The notes: generated by a model from the sequence alone, not told the origin. Positions 1 to 5,925 are shown, counted from the stretch's first letter. The stretch is DNA of 5,925 nucleotides from Oscillospiraceae bacterium (GCA_022508705.1 JAFLUO010000098.1:1-5925), one strand, 5' to 3'. A program made the numbers and translations.

Positions 1-54
<54 letters not shown>

Positions 55-65
55 ATAAATTGAGG

Positions 66-94
66 CGTCCGTCCAATAGGGTGGGCGTTTTTTT
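66..94 (+). terminator. Intrinsic terminator of the rRNA operon
   Basis: A nine-pair stem, CGTCCGTCC (66-74) with GGGTGGGCG (79-87) including G-U pairs, closes a four-base loop (AATA) and is followed directly by seven T residues (88-94). It sits immediately after the 5S rRNA and should end the rRNA transcript. The next gene has its own promoter at 120-148. Confidence 0.85.
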
Positions 95-119
95 ATTTGT
101 GTTTTTAATTCATAATTCA

Positions 120-148
120 TTGAATTTAAGACAGAATAGTATTATATT
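120..148 (+). promoter_or_regulatory. Sigma-A-type promoter of the thioredoxin reductase-like gene
   Basis: The -35 box TTGAAT (120-125) and the -10 box TATATT (143-148) are separated by exactly 17 bases. They match the consensus at 4/6 and 5/6 positions. Transcription would start near 155, giving a leader of about 27 nt before the ATG at 182. This places the upstream in-frame GTG at 149 outside the transcript, which helps decide the start codon. Confidence 0.7.
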
Positions 149-181
149 GTGAATATTAAAAGTGAATTAAGGGTGATATAT

Positions 182-1036
182 ATGGAAAGACTGATAATAA
201 TTGGCTCAGGACCGGCAGGAGTTTCGGCTTCTCTTTACGCTGTCCGTGCAGGAATTAAAACAACAGTTGTGTCAACAGGGGCAGGCGCTCTTGAAAAGAC
301 GGATAAAATAGAAAACTATTACGGTTTTCCCGAAAAAATCAGCGGAAAAGAGCTTTATGAACGGGGAATTGCAGGGGCAAAACGATTGGGCGTTGAGTTT
401 TTGACAGACGAGGTGGTTTCTGTTGAAAAATCCGACGTTTTCCGCGTTAAAACTCCCAACCAAATCCTTGAAGCTGATGCTGTAATTATAGCGACGGGCG
501 TTTCAAAGCTTGCTCCCGAAATAGAGGGGCTCGAAAAGTTTGAGGGAAAAGGCGTAAGCTATTGTGCAATTTGCGACGGCTTTTTCTTCCGAAACAAAAA
601 GGTAGCCGTTTTGGGAACGGGCGAAAATGCCCTTAACGAAATAAATGAGCTTAAAAATATAACGTCAGACATTACTCTCCTCACAAACGGTGACGAATTA
701 ACCGCAGATTTTCCCAAAGATATAAGTATAATCTCCGATGAAATAGAATGTTTAGACGGTGACGGCAAAATTTCCGAGGTTTCCTTTAAAACGGGGCAAA
801 GGCTTTCTATTGACGGACTTTTTATAGCCTATAAAACGGCAGGTAGCACAGCAATAGCTAAAAAACTGGGCGCAAAAACAGACGGAAAATTTATTTTGAC
901 CGATGATGAAATGAAAACTAATGTCAAAGGCTTGTTTGCGGCAGGAGATTGCCGTGGGGGACTGTTGCAAATCTCAAAGTCGGTTTATGACGGGGCAATA
1001 GCAGGAACATCAGCGGTAAAATATTTGAAAAAATAA
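182..1036 (+). CDS. Thioredoxin reductase-like FAD-dependent disulfide oxidoreductase
   Basis: This 284-residue flavoprotein belongs to the low-molecular-weight thioredoxin reductase family, whose members pass electrons through FAD and a CxxC disulfide to thioredoxin-like partners in the cytoplasm. Visible motifs are the N-terminal FAD dinucleotide-binding GSGPAG (8-13), the VIIATG strand (101-106), the redox-active CAICD (C128, C131), a second glycine motif GTGENA (145-150), and the C-terminal FAD-contacting LFAAGD (251-256). It is shorter than typical TrxB (about 305-320 residues). The HRRxxxR motif that grips the NADPH 2'-phosphate is missing: the equivalent stretch reads LLTNGDEL (166-173). 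NADH, ferredoxin (as in clostridial ferredoxin-dependent flavin thioredoxin reductases) or another donor is therefore possible. I chose ATG 182 because AAGGGTGA (169-176) lies five bases upstream and the in-frame GTG at 149 overlaps the promoter -10 region. It appears to be a monocistronic unit between two terminators, with no thioredoxin gene beside it. The family is secure; the substrate and electron donor are not. Confidence 0.88.
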   Translation: MERLIIIGSGPAGVSASLYAVRAGIKTTVVSTGAGALEKTDKIENYYGFPEKISGKELYERGIAGAKRLGVEFLTDEVVSVEKSDVFRVKTPNQILEADAVIIATGVSKLAPEIEGLEKFEGKGVSYCAICDGFFFRNKKVAVLGTGENALNEINELKNITSDITLLTNGDELTADFPKDISIISDEIECLDGDGKISEVSFKTGQRLSIDGLFIAYKTAGSTAIAKKLGAKTDGKFILTDDEMKTNVKGLFAAGDCRGGLLQISKSVYDGAIAGTSAVKYLKK

Positions 1037-1075
1037 ATCAATAACTATTTAATTTGTTAATAAAATTTAATTTTT

Positions 1076-1103
1076 GCAGGTATTGTATAATACCTGCTTT
1101 TTT
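1076..1103 (+). terminator. Intrinsic terminator after the thioredoxin reductase-like gene
   Basis: A perfect nine-base-pair stem, GCAGGTATT (1076-1084) with AATACCTGC (1089-1097), closes a GTAT loop and is followed by six T residues (1098-1103). It begins about 40 bases after the stop codon and separates this gene from the mre operon. Confidence 0.9.
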
Positions 1104-1111
1104 GATATAAT
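1083..1111 (+). promoter_or_regulatory. Candidate promoter of the mreBCD-PBP2 operon
   Basis: A perfect -10 hexamer TATAAT (1106-1111) has a weak -35, TTGTAT (1083-1088), at the optimal 17-base spacing. The predicted start is near 1117, leaving a leader of about 58 nt before mreB. The -35 box lies inside the hairpin of the preceding terminator. No better-spaced pair is visible between the terminator and mreB, but a promoter with only a three-of-six -35 match is tentative. Confidence 0.5.
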
Positions 1112-1174
1112 AAACTATCTATAAATAAAAAAGTTATCTGCACAGCAGAAGTACATAAAGACAGGAGTAAGAAA

Positions 1175-2164
1175 ATGCTTTTTGCACAGGATATCGGAAT
1201 AGATCTCGGCACAGCGAACACGGTAGTTTACCTTAAAGGTAAGGGAATTGTTATCCGTGAGCCATCGGTTGTTGCCGTAACAACTAAGGATAATCCGCCC
1301 ACGGTTGTCGCCATAGGAAATGAAGCCAAGGAAATGATAGGCAGAACACCTGGTTCTGTTACTGCGGTAAAGCCGCTGAAAGACGGTGTTATTGCCGATA
1401 TTGAAATAACGTCGGATATGATCAAAGAGTTTATTAAAATGGCAGTTAAACATTCTCCGTTCTCAAGGGCGAGGGTGCTTATATCCATTCCGTCAGGCAT
1501 TACGGAGGTTGAGCGAAAAGCGGTTTACGACGCCGCAAGAAGTGCAGGAGCAAAATATGCCGCACTCATAAGCGAACCGCTTGCCGCCGCTATGGGCGCA
1601 GGGCTTGATATTTCGGATGCCGTAGGCAATATGGTTGTAAATATCGGCGCAGGTACTACAGAGATAGCCGTAATTTCATACCGTGATATTGTGACATCAA
1701 AATCTATCCGCACGGCAGGGGACAAGCTTGACGAAGCAATTGTTGAATACATCAGCAAAAAACATAACGTACTTATCGGTGAACGCACCGCAGAGGAAAT
1801 AAAAATCAAAATAGGCTCGGCTTGTCCTTATGACGGAGAGGGTGCAATGGATGTTCGGGGCAGAAACCTTATTGACGGACTGCCGAAGAATGTTGAAATT
1901 ACATCTGAGGATGTTCGTGAGGCGCTTTATGACAGCCTTTCGCAAATTCTTGAAACGATTCGTTCCACACTTGAAATTACACCGCCCGAGCTTTTGGCGG
2001 ATATTGTTGATAACGGAATAATGCTTACGGGCGGAGTTGCCCTTCTTCGCGGCATTGACAGATTTATTTCGGAAGAAATCAAAATCCCCGTACATGTTGC
2101 AATCGATCCCCTTGACTGCGTTGCGTTGGGTACGGGTATGTGCCTTGAAAAAGGTACTATATAA
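1175..2164 (+). CDS. mreB: Rod shape-determining protein MreB (bacterial actin)
   Basis: This is a 329-residue, full-length MreB. The protein forms membrane-associated ATP-dependent filaments that orient the elongasome (MreC, MreD, RodA, PBP2) during lateral wall synthesis. Actin-fold landmarks are phosphate-1 DIGIDLGTANT (6-16), the KPLKDGVIAD region (66-75), SEPLAAAMGAG with the candidate catalytic Glu at 134, phosphate-2 VVNIGAGTTEIAVIS (154-168), the AGDKLDEAI segment (181-189), and the adenosine motif MLTGGVALLRG (283-293). Three positions differ from the usual consensus: Asn156 where DIGGGT has Asp, Ala159 within the same glycine run, and Val288 where TGGGALL has the third Gly. The gene begins at an ATG with AGGAG (1163-1167) seven bases upstream. 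It leads an operon with mreC 44 bases downstream, so the orthology call is strong. Whether its ATP hydrolysis is normal is open. Confidence 0.95.
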   Translation: MLFAQDIGIDLGTANTVVYLKGKGIVIREPSVVAVTTKDNPPTVVAIGNEAKEMIGRTPGSVTAVKPLKDGVIADIEITSDMIKEFIKMAVKHSPFSRARVLISIPSGITEVERKAVYDAARSAGAKYAALISEPLAAAMGAGLDISDAVGNMVVNIGAGTTEIAVISYRDIVTSKSIRTAGDKLDEAIVEYISKKHNVLIGERTAEEIKIKIGSACPYDGEGAMDVRGRNLIDGLPKNVEITSEDVREALYDSLSQILETIRSTLEITPPELLADIVDNGIMLTGGVALLRGIDRFISEEIKIPVHVAIDPLDCVALGTGMCLEKGTI

Positions 2165-2208
2165 CTTTTGGAGATAAAGATTCTCATTAAAACAACGGAG
2201 GAAGAACA

Positions 2209-3045
2209 TTGAGTAACTTTTTTAAAGGAACAACTTTTAAAGTTTTATTAGCTGTTGTAATTATTCTTGTTGCGGCAACGGTTTTTGCCGCAGTTTCGGG
2301 TTCTGCCTCTTCCCCCGTTACAAAAGCGGTCAGCGTTATTACTTCACCCCTTCAAAGAGCCGCCTCTTACCTTTCGGAAAAGGCGGGTGACCTTACGGGA
2401 GGGTTTGTTTCTTCCGAGTCATACCGCAAAAGAGTTGAGGAGCTTGAAGCGGAGATTGCTGGGTATAGAGCAGATTTAGTAGATTACGAAAAAATAAAAA
2501 AACAGCTTGAATCTTATGAACAATTTTTAGACGTGCGTGAGCAAAATCCCGATTACGAATGGGTTTACTGCTCGGTTATAGGCAGAGATTCAGCAGATGT
2601 TTTCAGTTCATTTACTTTAAACAAAGGCTCGTCTGACGGAATAAAGGTTAACGATGCCGTAATTTACAGTACATATCTTATCGGCGTTGTAACAGAAGTA
2701 AATCCCACGTCCTGCGTTGTCAGAACGGTGACAGACCCCAGTGTCAGTATTGCGGCATACGAAATCCGCACAGGTGAGATGGGTTATGTTTCCTCAACCT
2801 CTGACCAGTCGCTTAAAGGAATTTGTTCTCTTTCAGGGCTTGATAAAAACACGTCTGTTTCAAAGGGCGGAATTGTTTGCACGTCTGGCACGGGCGGAAT
2901 TTTCCCGAAGGACCTCATAATCGGCACGGTTGAAACGGTTGAGCAAAGCAAAACCGACATTTCAGCTAATGCGGTGTTGGAGCCTGCCGTTGATTCAAAG
3001 GATATAAGTAACTGTTTTGTAATAACTTCATTTGGAGTAAAATAA
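2209..3045 (+). CDS. mreC: Rod shape-determining protein MreC
   Basis: This 278-residue protein is a normal-length MreC, the bitopic elongasome scaffold that dimerises outside the membrane and contacts and activates PBP2. It has a short cytoplasmic N-terminus, one membrane segment (about 11-29), a charged helical stretch with coiled-coil character (about 68-108, rich in Glu, Lys and Leu), then the extracytoplasmic beta domains. Family signatures are VIGRDSADVFSSFTLNKGSS (123-142) with DGIKVNDAVI following, the GVVTEV turn (159-164), and TSGTGGIFPKDLIIGTV (225-241). The start is a TTG, supported by GGAGGA (2197-2202) six bases upstream and by the correct membrane-anchor N-terminus. Its stop codon overlaps the mreD start by one base, so the two are likely translationally coupled. 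Confidence 0.94.
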   Translation: MSNFFKGTTFKVLLAVVIILVAATVFAAVSGSASSPVTKAVSVITSPLQRAASYLSEKAGDLTGGFVSSESYRKRVEELEAEIAGYRADLVDYEKIKKQLESYEQFLDVREQNPDYEWVYCSVIGRDSADVFSSFTLNKGSSDGIKVNDAVIYSTYLIGVVTEVNPTSCVVRTVTDPSVSIAAYEIRTGEMGYVSSTSDQSLKGICSLSGLDKNTSVSKGGIVCTSGTGGIFPKDLIIGTVETVEQSKTDISANAVLEPAVDSKDISNCFVITSFGVK

Positions 3046-3572
3046 TGACCTCAGTGAATAGAACAAGAATAAAAAAATATGCGGTCTATGTTCTGATACT
3101 TTTGGCGGCGCATCTGTTTCAAAACTCATTGCGGATTTTTCCTGCCGTTTTCGGAGTGAAACCTGCCTTGCTTATCTCCGCGGCGGTTTGCATTGCTATG
3201 TATGAGGGCGAAATTGTAGGTGCGGCGTTAGGGCTGTTTGCAGGGGCGCTTTGGGATACCGTAACAGTTTCGGCAGACGGCTACAATGCATTGTTTTTAA
3301 TGGCGGCGTGCGCTTTTTGCGGTGTTTTTCTTCGTGTATTTTTGAGAAATAACGTTTTAACTTATTTATGGATAAACACGCTTGTAACCTGTTTGTATTT
3401 TGCAACATACGTTATTTTCTTTATTATGTCAAGAGGTATTGACGGGAGCGTTTTAATTTTCTTTAGATATTACATGCCCATGGCGGTGTATTCGTTAATT
3501 TTTACGCCGTTTTGGTATCTGATCATCAGGAGAGTAAACCGTAAATTCCCGATAGCGTATATAGAGTACTGA
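3045..3572 (+). CDS. mreD: Rod shape-determining protein MreD
   Basis: This 175-residue, strongly hydrophobic protein matches MreD, a polytopic inner-membrane partner of MreC in the elongasome. It shows about five or six membrane segments (approximately 12-28, 40-53, 55-71, 82-100, 106-128 and 139-161) and ends in a basic cytoplasmic tail (RRVNRK). The clearest family signature is KPALLISAAVCIAMYEGEIV (39-58), followed by GLFAGALWDTVTVSADGYNA (63-82), which corresponds to the conserved P-x-LL, G-x-x-x-G and G-x-x-WD elements. The ATG overlaps the mreC stop (TAATG), with GGAG (3034-3037) seven bases upstream. MreD sequences are poorly conserved, so position between mreC and the PBP2 gene is an important part of the call. 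Confidence 0.92.
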   Translation: MTSVNRTRIKKYAVYVLILLAAHLFQNSLRIFPAVFGVKPALLISAAVCIAMYEGEIVGAALGLFAGALWDTVTVSADGYNALFLMAACAFCGVFLRVFLRNNVLTYLWINTLVTCLYFATYVIFFIMSRGIDGSVLIFFRYYMPMAVYSLIFTPFWYLIIRRVNRKFPIAYIEY

Positions 3573-3609
3573 TTTTTGATATACTGTTTTTTAGAAAGGA
3601 GGCGGGCAG

Positions 3610-5709
3610 ATGAAATACAATCTTAAAATAAGATCGTTGTCTGTTATTTTGGCAGTAGTATTGTTTGTTTCAATTTTTTGTATTGATTTGTTTAAGGTTC
3701 AGATTGTCGAAAAAGAAAAGTATGCCTCAAAAAAGTTTAAGCTTTCATCAACCACCTCCAAAATTGCCGCCGTAAGGGGCGACATTCTTGATATTAACGG
3801 AATACCGTTAGTTTATAATTCTTCGTCAAATACTGTTTATTTTGATGCATCTTATTTTCCGAAAGAGTCATTGAAAGATGAAAGAAATGAAATTATTTCA
3901 TCGCTCATAAGGCTTTTTGAAGGTTATGGAACAGAATTCACGGGGAGCTTACCTATAGAGCTTGTCGGCGGCGAATTTATTTTTAAAGAGGACTCGTCTT
4001 CCGATAAAGCATATTTAATTTCAAAGGATTACTTAAATCTTAACGTTTATGCAACGGCGCAAAACTGCTTTGATGCGTTGGCGGAGTATTATTCCCTTGA
4101 AAATTTCTCAAAAGAAGATGCTGTTAAAATAGCATCCGTTTATTTTTCAATGAGAAAGGCGGATTTTTCAAAGGCTAATCCGTTTACATTTGCTGAAAAT
4201 GTGCCTGAGGAAATAGTTCTTATTTTAAAAGAGCAAAGCAGATTTTACCTGGGCGTTGAGGTTAAGGTTGACACGTCACGGGAATATTACGACGGAACGA
4301 TAGCTCCGCACATTGTCGGCTACTATGATTTCCTTGATGCCAATGAATATAAGACGGTGACATCGCAATATAACGAAAAAATAAAAGATGAAACTTTGAG
4401 CGAAGAGGAAAAAACAGATTTAAAATTGCGTTCTTATGCAATTACCGACAAAATCGGCAAATTCGGCATTGAAAATGCAATGGAGGCGGAACTTCGAGGC
4501 AAAAACGGCGTCATGACAACGGTTACAAATGCCGACGGCACGAAAACCCGCTCCGTGACAACAGAGCCCGAAAACGGGAACAATGTAATTCTTACCTTTG
4601 ACTCAAAATTTCAAAAAGATGTGCAGAATATTCTGTCTTCAAGAATTGAAAGCCTTAAAGATGAAGCGAGAGCGGCAACCGCAGGGAGTATTGTTGTATT
4701 AGATGTTAATGATTTTTCGGTTCTTGCGTGCGCAACATACCCGTCTTACGACCTTTCCACATATAAGCAAAATGTTGTAGATCTTAATACGGACGAAACG
4801 GCTCCTCTTTGGAACAGAGCCTTGAGGAGTACTTATGCCCCGGGTTCAACGGTAAAGCCTGCCGTTGCAGTTGCAGGACTTGAAGAGGGCATAGTCGAGC
4901 CGGAAACTGCACTTCCGTGCAACAAATATTACACTTATTTTAAAGATCAGGTTTTCCAATGCTTTAATAATAATTATCACGCAAGCACTCCGCAGACAGT
5001 TGATACAGCTATTAAAAATTCCTGTAATAACTATTTTTATGAGGTAGGCAGGCTTCTTGGAATCAGCAAGATGGGGGATTACTTTTCTTCCTTCGGTCTC
5101 GGTCAGAAAACGGGCGTTGAGTTAACAGAAGCTACGGGCGTTATTGCAGGGCCCGAAGAGCGAAAAGCCGCAGGTGGCGTTTGGTACCCCGGCGACGTGG
5201 TTCAGGCGGCAATCGGTCAGTCAGACAACCTTTTTACTCCCATACAGCTCGCCGCTTACGTTGCAACACTTGCCAACGGCGGTACAAAATATAAAGCTCA
5301 CTTTGTTAAAGCTATAAAATCAGCGGATTATTCGCAAACGCTTTATGAAGCAAAGCCCGAAATTATTAGTAAGGTTAACATTTCGGATTCATCAAAGGCA
5401 GCAGTTAAAAAGGGAATGGTGTCTTTAGGCAACAGCTATGCTGCGTTTAACGCTCTTCCGTACGAAGTAGCGTGTAAAACGGGTACTGCCCAGATAAAAA
5501 AGAAAATAGACGGAGTAACAGTTGAATATACAAACGGTTTTATGATAGCATACGCCCCTGCCGACAATCCGCAGATAGCAATAGCGGTTTCCATTGAAAA
5601 CGCTAAATCCGCAGGAATACCCGATTACGTTGCTCAAATTTGCAACGCATATTTTGAGAAAGACACAGGCGTAAACGCATCTCAAAAAACAAATACAATA
5701 TTAAATTAG
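3610..5709 (+). CDS. mrdA: Penicillin-binding protein 2 (elongation-specific class B transpeptidase)
   Basis: This 699-residue class B PBP is the DD-transpeptidase that cross-links new peptidoglycan in the Rod complex, working with the glycosyltransferase RodA. The order is a short cytoplasmic N-terminus, one membrane anchor (about 9-29), a dimerisation/pedestal domain beginning with the RGDILDINGIPL motif (56-67), a long insert (about 83-225), HIVGYYDFLD (234-243), the GKFGIENAMEAELRGKNG segment (283-300), then the transpeptidase domain. Catalytic motifs are intact: SxxK as STVK (Ser413 nucleophile, Lys416), SxN as SCN (471-473), and KTG (623-625) within CKTGTAQ. No PASTA domains follow. The ATG has AGAAAGGAGG (3593-3602) seven bases upstream, the strongest ribosome site in the operon. 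It lies 37 bases after mreD, which supports PBP2 (MrdA/PbpA-type) over the division-specific PBP3/FtsI. No rodA is present downstream. Confidence 0.93.
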   Translation: MKYNLKIRSLSVILAVVLFVSIFCIDLFKVQIVEKEKYASKKFKLSSTTSKIAAVRGDILDINGIPLVYNSSSNTVYFDASYFPKESLKDERNEIISSLIRLFEGYGTEFTGSLPIELVGGEFIFKEDSSSDKAYLISKDYLNLNVYATAQNCFDALAEYYSLENFSKEDAVKIASVYFSMRKADFSKANPFTFAENVPEEIVLILKEQSRFYLGVEVKVDTSREYYDGTIAPHIVGYYDFLDANEYKTVTSQYNEKIKDETLSEEEKTDLKLRSYAITDKIGKFGIENAMEAELRGKNGVMTTVTNADGTKTRSVTTEPENGNNVILTFDSKFQKDVQNILSSRIESLKDEARAATAGSIVVLDVNDFSVLACATYPSYDLSTYKQNVVDLNTDETAPLWNRALRSTYAPGSTVKPAVAVAGLEEGIVEPETALPCNKYYTYFKDQVFQCFNNNYHASTPQTVDTAIKNSCNNYFYEVGRLLGISKMGDYFSSFGLGQKTGVELTEATGVIAGPEERKAAGGVWYPGDVVQAAIGQSDNLFTPIQLAAYVATLANGGTKYKAHFVKAIKSADYSQTLYEAKPEIISKVNISDSSKAAVKKGMVSLGNSYAAFNALPYEVACKTGTAQIKKKIDGVTVEYTNGFMIAYAPADNPQIAIAVSIENAKSAGIPDYVAQICNAYFEKDTGVNASQKTNTILN

Positions 5710-5753
5710 AATAACAGACCGTTTTTGACTTAATATAAATATATAAAAAACAC

Positions 5754-5782
5754 TTGCAAAATTTATTTGCCTGTGTTAAAAT
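5754..5782 (+). promoter_or_regulatory. Extended -10 promoter of rpsO
   Basis: The -35 TTGCAA (5754-5759) and -10 TAAAAT (5777-5782) are separated by 17 bases, and a TGT triplet directly before the -10 supplies the extended -10 TGN element. Matches to consensus are 4/6 and 5/6. The predicted start near 5789 gives an rpsO leader of about 97 nt. Confidence 0.72.
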
Positions 5783-5788
5783 ATCATT

Positions 5789-5885
5789 TGCTTCTGTGTA
5801 CTCGGGGCATTGACTGAACCTAAAACGGGTGTTCACCTGCTTTGCTCTGGGGCATTTGAAGACTATTTTTAATGAGGTGAAAACA
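5789..5885 (+). promoter_or_regulatory. Structured rpsO leader, probable S15 autoregulatory element
   Basis: The leader between the rpsO promoter and its ATG is GC-richer than the surrounding spacers and holds competing pairings centred on one segment. TTCACCT (5832-5838) is perfectly complementary to AGGTGAA (5875-5881), which contains the rpsO Shine-Dalgarno. The same segment, as GTTCA (5831-5835), can instead pair with TGAAC (5815-5819), or TTCA can pair with TGAA (5857-5860) around an inner TGCTTT/GGGGCA helix (5838-5843 with 5849-5854) containing several G-U pairs. Repression of rpsO by S15 binding its own leader is established in several bacteria, with structures that differ between phyla. 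That this leader is such an element is inference from its place and its pairings. Confidence 0.6.
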
Positions 5886-5925
5886 ATGACAAAAGAAGAA
5901 AAGCAGGCCATAATGAAAGAGTATG
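5886..5925 (+). CDS. rpsO: 30S ribosomal protein S15, N-terminal start (truncated by window end)
   Basis: Only the first 13 codons are present, reading MTKEEKQAIMKEY, which matches the start of ribosomal protein S15 (family pattern M-x-KEEK-x-x-I-x-x-EY, normally continuing into HEGDTGSPEVQ). S15 binds 16S rRNA early in assembly of the 30S platform. The ATG is preceded by GAGGTGA (5874-5880) five bases upstream. The gene has its own promoter and a structured leader. The identification rests on a short stretch, but the leader and the Shine-Dalgarno site agree with it. Confidence 0.82.
   Translation, partial: MTKEEKQAIMKEY

Noticed and set aside
149..181. Upstream in-frame GTG as the start of the thioredoxin reductase-like gene
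   Set aside because: It overlaps the promoter -10 region, lies before the predicted transcription start and has no ribosome site. The ATG at 182 has a Shine-Dalgarno at 169-176 and begins directly with the FAD-binding strand.
1138..1148. CTGC-ACA-GCAG mini-hairpin in the mreB leader
   Set aside because: Four pairs with a three-base loop is within chance expectation, and nothing ties it to regulation.
2168..2190. Weak GAGA/TCTC hairpin in the mreB-mreC gap
   Set aside because: Only four base pairs with a seven-base loop and no U-tract. It is too weak to call a terminator or attenuator.
1697..2209. Minus-strand open frame of 170 codons opposite mreB
   Set aside because: It lies antisense to conserved mreB codons, shows no recognisable domain and has a cysteine/asparagine-rich composition typical of a shadow frame.
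5725..5747. TTGACT and TATAAA as an alternative rpsO promoter
   Set aside because: The spacing is only 11 bases. The extended -10 promoter at 5754-5782 is better spaced and closer to the leader.
5603..5911. Minus-strand open frame crossing the PBP2 end and the rpsO leader
   Set aside because: It overlaps the PBP2 C-terminus, the rpsO promoter and leader and the rpsO start. It has no recognisable protein features.

Overview
The window looks like a chromosomal segment of a low-to-moderate GC Gram-positive bacterium of the Clostridia, possibly an Oscillospirales/Ruminococcaceae-like anaerobe. Evidence: strong AGGAGG-type Shine-Dalgarno sites before most genes, AT-rich spacers, U-tailed hairpin terminators, a TTG start, a clostridial-looking thioredoxin reductase homologue, and the mreB-mreC-mreD-PBP2 order typical of Firmicutes. 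The exact lineage is inference. All genes read on the + strand.

Layout. Positions 1-54 are the 3' end of a 5S rRNA, the tail of an rRNA operon, closed by a hairpin terminator at 66-94. A sigma-A-type promoter (120-148) drives a single-gene unit (182-1036). It encodes a short flavoprotein of the thioredoxin reductase family that keeps the CxxC redox centre but lacks the usual NADPH-phosphate binding motif. A perfect 9-bp hairpin with a U-tract (1076-1103) ends that unit, and a candidate promoter for the next operon overlaps it.

Positions 1175-5709 hold the cell-elongation operon. It encodes MreB (actin-like filament), MreC (single-pass scaffold, TTG start), MreD (polytopic partner, overlapping mreC by one base) and a class B penicillin-binding transpeptidase, PBP2/MrdA. 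Together these form the core of the elongasome (Rod complex), which inserts peptidoglycan along the lateral wall. RodA and MinCD, which often accompany this cluster in Firmicutes, are absent here. The MreB has unusual residues at nucleotide-contacting positions.

No terminator is visible after the PBP2 gene. A good extended -10 promoter (5754-5782) follows, then a leader of about 97 nt rich in alternative pairings, then the first 40 bases of rpsO (ribosomal protein S15) running off the window. One leader segment can pair perfectly with the rpsO Shine-Dalgarno region, which fits autogenous control by S15.

Most of the window is ordinary housekeeping sequence and I see no mobile element, CRISPR array or defence system. 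The items most worth a second look are the rpsO leader, the MreB active-site changes and the cofactor question for the flavoprotein.
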